Positions 41,746 to 50,011 of a stretch of 64,000 nucleotides of DNA are shown here, piece by piece. The notes below the pieces were generated by a model. The model was not told where the DNA came from, did not search any database, and saw only the letters and a program-made list of their open reading frames with translations. Position 1 is the stretch's first letter; each line of letters begins with the position of its first letter. Origin of the DNA: Hymenobacter guriensis (GTDB lineage Bacteria > Bacteroidota > Bacteroidia > Cytophagales > Hymenobacteraceae); NCBI RefSeq assembly GCF_015773195.1, contig NZ_JADWYK010000007.1:228352-292351 (forward strand). The letters run 5' to 3'. The position numbers were made by a program, and so were the translations under genes.

Positions 41746-42633
41746 ATGATGCGCCTGCGTATGTGGATAGGGCTGGGCCTGACGCTGGCCGGCTGCGCGC
41801 CCCAGGTAGCCGTGCAGCGCCCCGAGCTGCAGCCGCCTGTCTATCCGCCTCCCACCCAAACGGTGCTGGTGCTGGCTGCCTCCGAGCCAGTGGAAGCCTC
41901 CGCCCGGGAGCTGGCCTGCATTCAGGTGCGCCCGTCTCTGCTCACGTTCGGCTCCGACTCGACGGCCCTGCTTCGGCTGGCTACCGACCAGGCCCGCCAG
42001 CTAGGCGCCAACCTGCTGCGCCTCGAAAAGCCCACAACTCCGGCCACAACCGGCTTGCAGGCCCGCGCCTTCCGCACGGCCAGCCTGCAGCCCTACGAGC
42101 AGGAAATCCTCTGGCATCCGGCCCGTCGTCTCATGCCCGCCGATTTCAAGGGGCCCAGCCGGGGTGGGCGCTGTGAGGCCGCCACCAACAGCGGCATCCG
42201 CTACCGCTGCAGCAGCCAGCCCTGGCAGCGCACCACGCGCCTCACCATCGAAACCTACTTCGACTGCCAGCACTCTTCGTTTCACCCCTCGCGCACGCCC
42301 GGCCAGACCCTGGCCCACGAGCAGCTCCACTTCGACCTGACCGAGCTCTACGCCCGCCACCTCGCCCGGCGCCTGCAGGCCCAGGCCACTACCACCCCCG
42401 ACCTCACCCGCCGGCACCGCGCCATCTTCCGCCAGCTCATGGCCGAGGCCAACACCCGCCAGGACCAGTTCGACCGGGAAGTGTACGCCAACCGCCCCCG
42501 CCTGCTGACCTGGCAGCGCCAGGTAGCCCAGGAGCTGCGCGCCCTCCAGCCCTACGCCGGCAAGCAGCTGGTGCTGCAGGTGCGCGACCTGGACGAGCAG
42601 CTCAGCGCCTACGTGCGCGGCAGCCGGCAGTAA
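41746..42633 (+). CDS. Lipoprotein with HExxH motif, DUF922-like
   Basis: A 295-residue lipoprotein; lipobox cysteine C17 (LTLAGC). The first ATG is at 41746 (a TTG nine bases earlier is also open). Residues about 60-120 have alternating strands with ALACIQ-like RELACIQVRP. The C-terminal half (about 140-290) carries R-YRCSSQPWQR, ETYFDCQHSSFHPSRTPG and LAHEQLHFDLTELYARHLAR, where HEQLH (191-195) is a zinc protease motif like that in DUF922. A possible periplasmic metalloprotease; the family call is tentative. Confidence 0.78.
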   Translation: MMRLRMWIGLGLTLAGCAPQVAVQRPELQPPVYPPPTQTVLVLAASEPVEASARELACIQVRPSLLTFGSDSTALLRLATDQARQLGANLLRLEKPTTPATTGLQARAFRTASLQPYEQEILWHPARRLMPADFKGPSRGGRCEAATNSGIRYRCSSQPWQRTTRLTIETYFDCQHSSFHPSRTPGQTLAHEQLHFDLTELYARHLARRLQAQATTTPDLTRRHRAIFRQLMAEANTRQDQFDREVYANRPRLLTWQRQVAQELRALQPYAGKQLVLQVRDLDEQLSAYVRGSRQ

Positions 42634-42644
42634 AGCAAGTTGTG

Positions 42645-42744
42645 TGTAGAGACGCGACACTTCGCGTCTCGTCGTTGCTGATGTTGTTTAAGCTACGCAG
42701 TGCTGGTCGTTCAACGAGGAGACGCGAAGTGTCGCGTCTCTACA
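42645..42744. repeat. 100-bp element with 33-bp inverted arms
   Basis: Arms 42645-42677 and 42712-42744 are complementary with one mismatch. Each arm also holds its own hairpin (agacgcgacacttcgcgtct). The sequence tagagacgcgacacttcgcg is a motif that I recall as a dispersed repeat in Bacteroidota and some other phyla. It fits a MITE- or REP-like unit between two genes on the same strand. Confidence 0.75.
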
Positions 42745-42816
42745 TCGTACTGCCTTAACCGCTTTGTCATAACCGGGAGTTGCCTTTCTTTAGCCGACAA
42801 ACCCGTTTTCCGGCCT

Positions 42817-44316
42817 ATGGCACCTGCTCTACTGTTGCGAAGTTTCCTGTTGAAGGCACTGGTGGTGCTGGCCTTGGGCTCATCGATAAGCCACCAAGCC
42901 ACCGCGCAGGCCGACTACCTCACTACCATTCCCGACCCCAAAACGCTGGAGGAAAGCTACGTGAGTGACCCCGACCACCTGCTGCAGCCCGCCACGGTGC
43001 GGGACCTGAACGCCATACTGCGTCCCCTAGACCAAAGCGGCCGGGCCCATATCGACGTGGTACTGACCCGCAGCATTGGGGAGGAAGTGCCCAAAACCGC
43101 CGCCACTGCCCTGTTCAACCGCTGGAAAATCGGGGACAAAACCAAAAACAACGGCCTGCTGATGCTGGTGGTGGAAGACCAGCGGCGGGTGGAGTTTGAA
43201 ACCGGCTACGGGCTGGAAGCCGACCTGCCCGACGTTATCTGCTTCCGCATTCAGCAGCGCTACATGCTGCCTCACCTGCGCACCCACAACTACGATGCGG
43301 CCGTGCGCGCCGGTGTGGCGGCCCTACTGCGCCAGCTGGCTACCGGCCGCTTGGAGCCCGCCGATTCGGCCGCCGTGCTGGCCGGGGAGCCCGTCCAGGC
43401 TTTCACGGATGACGCTACCCACCTGATTGAAGAGTACCAGCCCGACCCCAATGCGTGGAGCGAGCTGGAAGGCGTGGGCATGGTGGCGGCGCTGGTGTTT
43501 ATGGTGGTGTGCGTGCTGGTACTGGGCTTCCGCATCAAAAAGCCGGCGGCCAACTACTGGGTGCTGTTTCTAGGTGTGCTGCTGATTGCGGGGCTGGTGC
43601 TGGCAACCGTGGTGCTGGACTGGGCCGTGCCGCCCCTACTGCTCATCGGGTTGTGCTATGCCTGGCCGGGGCTATATCTGCACGGCTACCTGCGAAAAGT
43701 AAACCAGCTGCTGGCCAGCAGCTACGCCGATAAAAGCCGCCACGCCCGCTACCAGTTTCTGAGCGAAACCCACTACGGCCTGGGCTGGCTGCGGTTCCTG
43801 TTTCCGCTGGGCATGGCGTTCTACTGGCCCCGGCACCGGCAGCGCCTGGCGGCCCTGCGCGACGAAGCCTACGCCTGCCCGGTCTGCGCCACGCCCATGC
43901 ACCGCCTCTCCGAAACCCAGGACGATGCCGCCCTGCAGCCGGGCCAGGCCGCCGAGGAGCGCATTCAGTCCATCGACTACGACGTGTGGCAGTGCCCGGC
44001 CTGCCGGCACCAGCTCACCCTCGACTACGCCAACCTCGGCTCCGACGCCGAAGCCTGCCCTAAGTGCCACCACCGCACCCTGGAGCCCCAACCCGATGAG
44101 GAAGTGCAGGCCGCCACTACCTCCCACGGGGGCTGGGGCTGGCACGTACACACCTGTGCCTTCTGCCAGCACGTCAAAAAGGAGAAGTACACCACCTCCC
44201 AGCTGTCCTCTTCCAGCGGCTCCTCGTCGGGGTCATCGTTTTCCGGTGGGTCTTCGTCGTCTTCCAGCAGCAGCGGGGGCAGCTCCGGGGGCGGAGGCGC
44301 TGGCAGCAGCTGGTAG
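42817..44316 (+). CDS. TPM domain membrane protein with zinc knuckles and Gly/Ser tail
   Basis: A 499-residue exported protein. A signal peptide (1-31) precedes a TPM domain (about 36-165; YVSDPDHLLQPATVRDLN, FNRWKIGDKTKNNGLLMLV, EFETGYGLEADLPD), a group with TPM phosphatase/Psb32-like fold. Two or three membrane segments (about 212-300) follow. The cytoplasmic end holds four CxxC pairs (CPVCATP, CPACRHQ, CPKCHHR, CAFCQHV), forming two zinc ribbons, and a Ser/Gly tail ending GGGGAGSSW, a usual TPM end. The frame is open upstream to 42700, across the repeat element, but the ATG at 42817 fits. Confidence 0.88.
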   Translation: MAPALLLRSFLLKALVVLALGSSISHQATAQADYLTTIPDPKTLEESYVSDPDHLLQPATVRDLNAILRPLDQSGRAHIDVVLTRSIGEEVPKTAATALFNRWKIGDKTKNNGLLMLVVEDQRRVEFETGYGLEADLPDVICFRIQQRYMLPHLRTHNYDAAVRAGVAALLRQLATGRLEPADSAAVLAGEPVQAFTDDATHLIEEYQPDPNAWSELEGVGMVAALVFMVVCVLVLGFRIKKPAANYWVLFLGVLLIAGLVLATVVLDWAVPPLLLIGLCYAWPGLYLHGYLRKVNQLLASSYADKSRHARYQFLSETHYGLGWLRFLFPLGMAFYWPRHRQRLAALRDEAYACPVCATPMHRLSETQDDAALQPGQAAEERIQSIDYDVWQCPACRHQLTLDYANLGSDAEACPKCHHRTLEPQPDEEVQAATTSHGGWGWHVHTCAFCQHVKKEKYTTSQLSSSSGSSSGSSFSGGSSSSSSSSGGSSGGGGAGSSW

Positions 44317-44396
44317 CAACTCCCGCCTGAGGTAGTTCCCGGGCAGCCCCAGGCCGGCCGGAGCCGTATACCCGCTTGCACCATTCAACCAACGGT

Positions 44397-45047
44397 ATGG
44401 CTTCCACTCAGCTGCTTAACCGCCATGCGTACTTCATTCGGGAGCATGTCGGCTTTCTGAAGCTTAAGGATTCTTTTGACATTCTCGACGCCGAAAGTCA
44501 GGAACACCTTGGCTATGCAACCGAAGAAAATCCAGCCTGGATTAACTGGACGCGCCTACTGCTGCAAAAACACCGGATGCCCACCACTGTGGTAGTGCGC
44601 CGCCTCTCCGACAATGCCGTCGTGCTGAGGCTGAAGCGCGGCTGGCGCTTTCTCCGCTCCCGCATCGACGTGTTAGGTAGCGAGAACGAGCTGCTCGGGT
44701 ACTTCGAAAGCAAGATCCTGACGCTGGGCGGCGGCTTCCACGTCTACAATGCCCACGACGTACGGGTGGCTGATATCAAAGGCAACTGGATTGGCTGGGA
44801 CTTCCGCTTTCTGGATGCGGCCGGGCAGGAGCTGGGCTTGGTAACCAAGAAATGGGCCGGCGTAGGTCGGGAGCTGTTCACCACCGCCGACAACTACCTT
44901 ATTTCCCTTTCCACCCGGGGCACCGCCCAGCCCGCCACGGCTGCCCTGCTGCTCGCCGCCGGCCTGGCCATTGACACGCTGTATAAGGAAACCCGCAGCC
45001 AGGCCACAGGCACTATCAACCAGGATTTTACCTATACTCCGGCCTAG
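44397..45047 (+). CDS. Phospholipid scramblase-related / LURP-one-like protein
   Basis: A 216-residue protein with the tubby-like fold of the scramblase/LURP-one group: NRHAYFIREHVGFLKLKDSF, FDILDAESQEHLGYA, LRLKRGWRFLRSRIDVLGSE, HDVRVADIKGNWIGWDFRFLD and NYLISLSTRG. A C-terminal hydrophobic stretch (AALLLAAGLAIDTLY, about 183-198) may act as a membrane anchor. The bacterial members are of unknown function and often misnamed oxidoreductase. The ATG at 44397 was chosen over 44376. It follows the TPM gene by 80 bp. Confidence 0.82.
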   Translation: MASTQLLNRHAYFIREHVGFLKLKDSFDILDAESQEHLGYATEENPAWINWTRLLLQKHRMPTTVVVRRLSDNAVVLRLKRGWRFLRSRIDVLGSENELLGYFESKILTLGGGFHVYNAHDVRVADIKGNWIGWDFRFLDAAGQELGLVTKKWAGVGRELFTTADNYLISLSTRGTAQPATAALLLAAGLAIDTLYKETRSQATGTINQDFTYTPA

Positions 45048-45100
45048 CTTAACCAATAAGCCGCAACGCACCAGCCGTCGGCGCCTCAGTTGCTTAACGA

Positions 45101-45147
45101 ACGCAAAAGCGGCTGCAGCTCCCCGAAATATCCAGTCGCTTTCGCGT
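45101..45147 (+). terminator. Degenerate copy of the recurring terminator hairpin
   Basis: Arms 45101-45115 (acgcaaaagcggctg) and 45133-45147 pair at 13 of 15 positions, with both mismatches able to form G-U pairs. It sits 50 bp after the scramblase-like gene. The rest of the gap to 45308 holds no gene that I can support. Confidence 0.6.
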
Positions 45148-45307
45148 TTATATGTTTATAGTTATGTAGTTCTTGTTTACCACAGCAACGCTGCTGTCCA
45201 GTAAGGTTACCACTAAATAGCGCCTTGACTACATCATTATGTGACTTGCTGGAAATCAAGCATCTGCCAAAGGGGCTCTACCTTGCAGCCATTTCCAAGA
45301 CAAGCGC

Positions 45308-46156
45308 ATGAAAACACTGCTGATTCTGCTCTGTGGCCTCCTACTAGGCCTAGGAGCTACTGCCCAAACTAAGCCCGCCGAGCTGCTGCTGCTGGGCACC
45401 TTCCACTTCCACAACCCCGGCGCTGATATCGTCAAGACGAAATCATTTGATGTGCTGGCGCCCAAGGCCCAGGCCGAGCTGGAAACGATGACCAACCGCC
45501 TCAGCCAGTGGCACCCCGATAAGGTCTTTGTGGAGTGGGACTGGAACAACCAGGCCGAGCTCGACGCGCTTTACAAACTTTACTTAGGCGGGCAGTACGA
45601 GCAGGCCATCCAGGCCAAATACCCCAAGCCCGGTCAGCGCGACTTTTTCCTGAAAAATGAGATTATCCAGCTGGCCTTCCGCACCGCTAAAAAGGCGGGT
45701 CTGCAGCGCGTGTACGCCTTCGATTACCTCAAAACCACGTTCCCCTTCGACAGTGTGCAAAAGGCTATGCAGCACGCCCAGCAGGCGGCCCTGATGCAGC
45801 GCATTGGCGAAACCTTCAAACGAGTGGAAGCCGACCAGAATCAGAAGCTCAGCACCTTCACCCTCACGCAGCTTCTGCTCGATTTCAATACGCCCCGCAG
45901 CATAAATGAGAATAAGGGCGCTTACCTCGACCTGCTCAACAAGGCCGGCAGCATCGAAAGCTTTGCCGGGCCCTGGCTGGTATCGGAATGGTACCGGCGC
46001 AACCTCTACATGTACTCGGTGGTGCAGAAAACCGTGGAGCCCGCCGATCAACGCGTGCTGGTACTGGCAGGCGCGGCCCACACGGCCATGATGCGCGAGT
46101 TTGCCCAGTACGATTCGCGGTTTCGGCTGAAGGAACTGAAGGATGTGCTAAAGTAA
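45308..46156 (+). CDS. Exported DUF5694 (TraB/ChaN-like) protein
   Basis: A 282-residue exported protein with a signal peptide (1-19). The core reads ELLLLGTFHFHNPGADIV, KVFVEWDWNNQAELDALY, YLGGQYEQAIQAKYPKPGQ, VYAFDYLKTTFPFD and LVLAGAAHTAMMREFAQY. The LGTFHFHNPG and GAAHTAMM histidine motifs match DUF5694, related to the EreA/ChaN/TraB fold that binds metal or heme. Function is not known. It is a single gene, convergent with a low-GC gene at 46175. Confidence 0.87.
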   Translation: MKTLLILLCGLLLGLGATAQTKPAELLLLGTFHFHNPGADIVKTKSFDVLAPKAQAELETMTNRLSQWHPDKVFVEWDWNNQAELDALYKLYLGGQYEQAIQAKYPKPGQRDFFLKNEIIQLAFRTAKKAGLQRVYAFDYLKTTFPFDSVQKAMQHAQQAALMQRIGETFKRVEADQNQKLSTFTLTQLLLDFNTPRSINENKGAYLDLLNKAGSIESFAGPWLVSEWYRRNLYMYSVVQKTVEPADQRVLVLAGAAHTAMMREFAQYDSRFRLKELKDVLK

Positions 46157-46174
46157 AGGCTCCGGCAGTATGCG

Positions 46175-46576
46175 TTAGCGTTTATACCAAAGCTCAAATC
46201 CTTTGAGGTAATTGGGGTTCCAGTCTTTTTGAGCCACAAGCCAAGGCAGACCTGCCCATACAGGTAGTTGATCTTCAGATTTTCCACCAAGTTTTAGCAG
46301 CACAAATAATAGTGTCCTATGCAAATAAGGATTCCATTTATTGAAAGGGTCCGACGCAATAAGATACGTGTACTTATAGGGAATGACTTCCACATAAGGC
46401 ATTAAGTCAATTGCCATAGCTGCTTTCTGGTTACTTATTCGCCATAGCACGTCATCAACCCCTGCTGACTGACAGTCAATCATCATCCCAGTGGTTAGGG
46501 TTAACTCCCGAACTACTATATCAATCAAAGGCAAACACTCCTCAAAAATCACCTCGCTCGTAAATGGAGCCGCCAT
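46175..46576 (-). CDS. Hypothetical protein, 133 aa, low GC
   Basis: A 133-residue soluble protein without a recognised family. It begins MAAPFTSEVIFEECLPLIDI and ends GFELWYKR; the middle has VEVIPYKYTYLIASDPFNKW. The DNA is clearly more AT-rich (near 42% GC by eye, against about 60% around it), and codon choice differs from the neighbours, so recent acquisition is likely. Size, charge and setting would suit an immunity or small accessory protein, but nothing in the sequence proves it. Confidence 0.65.
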   Translation of the reverse strand: MAAPFTSEVIFEECLPLIDIVVRELTLTTGMMIDCQSAGVDDVLWRISNQKAAMAIDLMPYVEVIPYKYTYLIASDPFNKWNPYLHRTLLFVLLKLGGKSEDQLPVWAGLPWLVAQKDWNPNYLKGFELWYKR

Positions 46577-46615
46577 GATATTTTAGTTTTCACGTATGAT
46601 ATAACGAATAAACAC

Positions 46616-46653
46616 AAAAGCGGCTGAAGCTCCCAGGAGTTTCAGCCGCTTTT
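46616..46653. terminator. Terminator of the AAAGCGGCTGAAG family
   Basis: Stem aaaagcggctgaa (46616-46628) with 46641-46653, loop of 12 bases with partial pairing. It ends lpdA, which stops at 46677 on minus. Confidence 0.85.
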
Positions 46654-46676
46654 GCGTGCTACCTCTCGGCTCAGAA

Positions 46677-48083
46677 TTACATATGAATCGCCCGGTTCTC
46701 CGTGGCAGCCAGGCAGGCTTCCTTCATAGCTTCGGCGTAGGTGGGGTGGGCGTGGCTCATGCGGGCTACGTCCTCGGCGGAGGCGCGGAACTCCATGGCC
46801 GTTACGGCTTCGGCAATGAGGTCGGCGATGCGGGGGCCGATCATGTGCACACCCAGGATTTCGTCGGTTTCCTTGTCAGCCAGCACTTTCACGAAGCCGT
46901 CTAGGTCCATGGAGGCGCGGGCGCGGCCCGAGGCGCGGAACGGGAAAGAGCCGGTTTTGTAGGCCTTGCCCTGCTCCTTGAGCTGCTCTTCGGTGTAGCC
47001 CACGCCGGCCACCTCGGGCCAGGTGTAGACCACGCCGGGGATGAGCAGGTAATTGATGTGGGGCTTCTGGCCCACAATAGTTTCGGCCACGAACACGCCT
47101 TCTTCCTCGGCCTTGTGGGCCAGCATAGCGCCGCGAATCACGTCGCCGATGGCGTAGATGCCGGGCACGTTGGTTTGCAGGTGCTCATCAACCTTAATGC
47201 GGCCACGCTCTTCCATGGCCACGCCGGCGGCTTCCAGGTTCAGGCCCGCGGTGTAGGGCACGCGGCCTACGGCTACCAGGCAGTAGTCGCCCTCAAACTT
47301 CACTTCCTCGCCTTTGGGGTTGGTCGCGGTTACCGTCACGGTGTCGCCCTCGCGGGTGGCGCCGGTTACTTTGTGGCTCAGGAAGAACTCGATGCCGATT
47401 TTGCCCAGGATGCGCTTGAGCTCCTTGCCCAGGCCACGGTCCATGGTTGGAATGAGGGAATCCATAAACTCCACCACCGATACTTTCGCGCCGAGGCGGG
47501 CATACACGGAGGCCATTTCCAGCCCGATGACGCCGCCGCCAATCACAATCATGTGCTTGGGCACTTCGCGGATATTCAGGGCCTCGGTGCTGGTGATGAT
47601 GCGCTGCTTGTCCTGCTGAATGAACGGCAGTACCGTGGGCTTGGAGCCGGTAGCAATGATGACGTTTTTCGTCTCAATCTGCTGGGCCTCGCCGCCGGCT
47701 GTGGGCGCAATGCTGATGTGGTTTTTATCGACAAACGAGCCGACGCCGTGCAGGACGTCAATCTTGTTTTTCTTCATCAGGAACTGAATCCCGTCGGTAT
47801 TGGCCTTCACCACCCCGTTTTTGCGGTCGATGAGCTGATTCATGTTGATCTGCAGGTCACTCAGCTCAATGCCGTGCTCCTTGAAGGTGTGCGCGGCGTT
47901 GTGGTAGTGCTCCGTCGAGTCGAGCAGGGCCTTGCTGGGAATGCAGCCTACGTTGAGGCAGGTGCCGCCCAGGGTATCGTACTTCTCGATGAGGGCGGTT
48001 TTGAGGCCCAGCTGGGCGCAGCGGATAGCCGCCACATAGCCGCCGGGCCCGGAGCCGATGACGGTAACGTCGTATTGGTTCAT
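46677..48083 (-). CDS. lpdA: Dihydrolipoyl dehydrogenase (E3)
   Basis: A 468-residue flavoprotein that reoxidises the lipoyl arms of the 2-oxoacid dehydrogenase complexes. It has the FAD-binding VIGSGPGGYVAAIR, the redox disulfide C42/C47 in GGTCLNVGCIPSK, the NAD-binding VIGGGVIGLEMASVYARLG, a second FAD block YAIGDVIRGAMLAHKAEEEG, and the C-terminal HAHPTYAEAMKEA with the His-Glu pair. It sits 7.7 kb away from odhB-sucA, in its own unit, so it probably serves several complexes. Confidence 0.96.
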   Translation of the reverse strand: MNQYDVTVIGSGPGGYVAAIRCAQLGLKTALIEKYDTLGGTCLNVGCIPSKALLDSTEHYHNAAHTFKEHGIELSDLQINMNQLIDRKNGVVKANTDGIQFLMKKNKIDVLHGVGSFVDKNHISIAPTAGGEAQQIETKNVIIATGSKPTVLPFIQQDKQRIITSTEALNIREVPKHMIVIGGGVIGLEMASVYARLGAKVSVVEFMDSLIPTMDRGLGKELKRILGKIGIEFFLSHKVTGATREGDTVTVTATNPKGEEVKFEGDYCLVAVGRVPYTAGLNLEAAGVAMEERGRIKVDEHLQTNVPGIYAIGDVIRGAMLAHKAEEEGVFVAETIVGQKPHINYLLIPGVVYTWPEVAGVGYTEEQLKEQGKAYKTGSFPFRASGRARASMDLDGFVKVLADKETDEILGVHMIGPRIADLIAEAVTAMEFRASAEDVARMSHAHPTYAEAMKEACLAATENRAIHM

Positions 48084-48262
48084 ACTAAGGATGAATTCGT
48101 GAGCATCAACGGGGGCGAAGGTACGGAAGGTGATTTAGTGAAATGGTGAAATAGTGAGTTTTGTTCTGGGGCAAGCTCACCTCCTTTTTTAAGGAGGGGT
48201 GGTAGGAGGCCGGCATGGTAATGCCCTTGAACGACACGGTCTTTTCCCTCAGCCCTTATCCT

Positions 48263-48418
48263 GTTATGGCGAGGCGCAGCCGAAACAATCCGTCTGCTGC
48301 TGATAACAAACTCCATTTAACCAAAAAGCCCTAACGCCAGAGCAGACGTTAGGGCTTCAAATTAGAAGGCTCAGCCCATGTCAGCGGATTGATTGGTTCG
48401 CCTGTGCCTCGCCATGAC
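48263..48418. repeat. Inverted repeat element with internal terminator
   Basis: Arms 48263-48292 and 48385-48418 are imperfect complements; the shared core is atggcgaggc then cgaa and caatc. The region 48084-48262 holds a short hairpin (cctcc-tttttt-aaggagg, 48179-48200) but no gene. Such atggcgaggcgcagccgaa repeats recur in related genomes as I recall. Confidence 0.6.
48326..48357 (-). terminator. Terminator after the alpha/beta hydrolase gene
   Basis: An 11-bp perfect stem (aagccctaacg, 48326-48336 with 48347-48357) preceded on plus by AAA, which gives a T-run on minus. It lies inside the larger inverted repeat and about 70 bp after the stop of the 48428 gene. Confidence 0.75.
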
Positions 48419-48427
48419 ACGTTTTCC

Positions 48428-49951
48428 TTAGCCGCCGAGGGCCTGCAGGCGCTGGCGGGCGTTGAGGTTGGCGGGGTTCAGCTCCAGGGAGCGGCGGTAG
48501 TGGGTAATGGCTGACTTGGGGTCCTTGCTGTTCTCGTCGGCTTCCCCCAGGGAGTCGAAGAGGTTGGCGTCGTTGGGGTACAGCTCCGTGCCCAGGGCGA
48601 AGATGGCCCTGGCGGCAGGCAGGTCGCGGGCCTCGCGCATAAGCTGGTAGCCCCAGGTATTCAGCGCACCTTCCGACAACGCAAATGTGGGCTCCTGCTG
48701 CTGCAGGCGGCGGTAGATTTCCAAAGCTTTATCGAAGCCTTCCCGGGCCAGGGCAGCCGCGAAGCCGGCCTGCGTAGGCACGGGGCCGGACCGGGCGGGC
48801 AGGTGGTAGAGGCGAGCCATATGGGCTGGCACACCGTTCTGCGTGGGCGTGCGGTCCAGAAACTGGCGGCCGGTGGCATCGCCTTTCAAGTTGGCATTGA
48901 GGAATTCGAGGGTGTAGCGGCAGGCCCAGTGGTAGGCTGCTTCTACCTCAGCGCGGGAATACTCCGTGAAGTGCTCCGCTCCGGCAAAGCGCAGGCCGAT
49001 GGTCGAAAAGTCGCTGTGCTCCATCGGGTTCATCACCACGTGGTAGAGGTCTGCGTACTTGGCTTCATTCAGCAGGATGCCCGTCGTTTGCATCCCTTTG
49101 GCGCTAAGCTCGCGCACCGATTCGGAGCGGCGCTGCACGTACAGCCACGGTACGGTCAGGCGCACGCGGGACACGGGTTTGGTATCCTCCCAGGCTTTGG
49201 TACCATCAAAGCTCACGATGGCGCTTATGCGCGCGTCTTGGGTGGCCGCCAGCGCATTAGCCAAGCCACCCCAGCTCCAGCCGGCGGCCGCCACGTGTGC
49301 CATGTCGGCCTGGGGTAATGTGTGGGCGTAGGAAAGCAGGAACTGAATATCCCGCGCCTGGGTATCCAGCCCTTCGGCGTCGAAGTTCATGTCCTTCGTG
49401 CGCGTGCCCAGGCTGCGGCTGGCCAGCACCACGTAGCCCTGGCTGGCGAGGTATTCGCAAAAGTCGGCGACTTCGTGGGCAGTGCCGCCGCCACCGGCCG
49501 CATAAATCACCACCGGAAACTTACCAGCCGCCGCCGGGGCATTGCGCACGGCCCACATGCGCTGATCAAGGAGCTGTTGCGCCTGCTTCTGGCCGACCTG
49601 CGCGGCAGCCCACTGCAGCTTGTCAGCCAGGAAGGCGGCGGTTTCCGCATCGGTCCGGGTAAAGTTCTCGTCGGTGGCCTCCGTGCGCAGGTAATCGGCG
49701 TAGCGGATGGCAGTGCCGCCTTTCTGGGCCGGGTACCACACCAGGGTTTGCACGGGCCGGGCCAGTTCGCCGGTGGTTGTTTTCCCGGTTACGGCATCGG
49801 TACGGCCTTTATAGGCCCGGGCGTAATCGTACTGCTGCACCACACGGAAGCCAACGGTGTGCGGGCCGGGCTTAAGGTCGGCAAAGCCGGAAGCCGCCTG
49901 GGCCACGGAAGTGCAAAAGCACAGAACGAGCAGTAACGCAGTTTTTATCAT
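48428..49951 (-). CDS. Exported alpha/beta hydrolase with C-terminal TPRs
   Basis: A 507-residue exported protein with a signal peptide (1-19). Residues about 60-350 are an alpha/beta hydrolase of the dienelactone hydrolase/PAF-acetylhydrolase-like type: FPVVIYAAGGGGTAHEVAD (oxyanion region), and nucleophile S226 in AAGWSWGGLAN; an acid at SAIVSFDGT and a late histidine (MEHSDFS) complete a likely triad. The last 120 residues are two to three TPR units (EIYRRLQQQEPTFALSEG, AITHYRRSLELNPANLNAR). The combination suggests partner binding; the substrate is unknown. Confidence 0.88.
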   Translation of the reverse strand: MIKTALLLVLCFCTSVAQAASGFADLKPGPHTVGFRVVQQYDYARAYKGRTDAVTGKTTTGELARPVQTLVWYPAQKGGTAIRYADYLRTEATDENFTRTDAETAAFLADKLQWAAAQVGQKQAQQLLDQRMWAVRNAPAAAGKFPVVIYAAGGGGTAHEVADFCEYLASQGYVVLASRSLGTRTKDMNFDAEGLDTQARDIQFLLSYAHTLPQADMAHVAAAGWSWGGLANALAATQDARISAIVSFDGTKAWEDTKPVSRVRLTVPWLYVQRRSESVRELSAKGMQTTGILLNEAKYADLYHVVMNPMEHSDFSTIGLRFAGAEHFTEYSRAEVEAAYHWACRYTLEFLNANLKGDATGRQFLDRTPTQNGVPAHMARLYHLPARSGPVPTQAGFAAALAREGFDKALEIYRRLQQQEPTFALSEGALNTWGYQLMREARDLPAARAIFALGTELYPNDANLFDSLGEADENSKDPKSAITHYRRSLELNPANLNARQRLQALGG

Positions 49952-50011
49952 GGGGAATTTGAATGAAGCGGCAATAATACAACCTCATCGGCCCTGCTGC
50001 CGCCTCATACG

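Noticed and set aside
48179..48200. Hairpin cctcc-tttttt-aaggagg as a terminator of lpdA's upstream side
   Set aside because: The T-run lies in the loop rather than after the stem, and no gene ends next to it.
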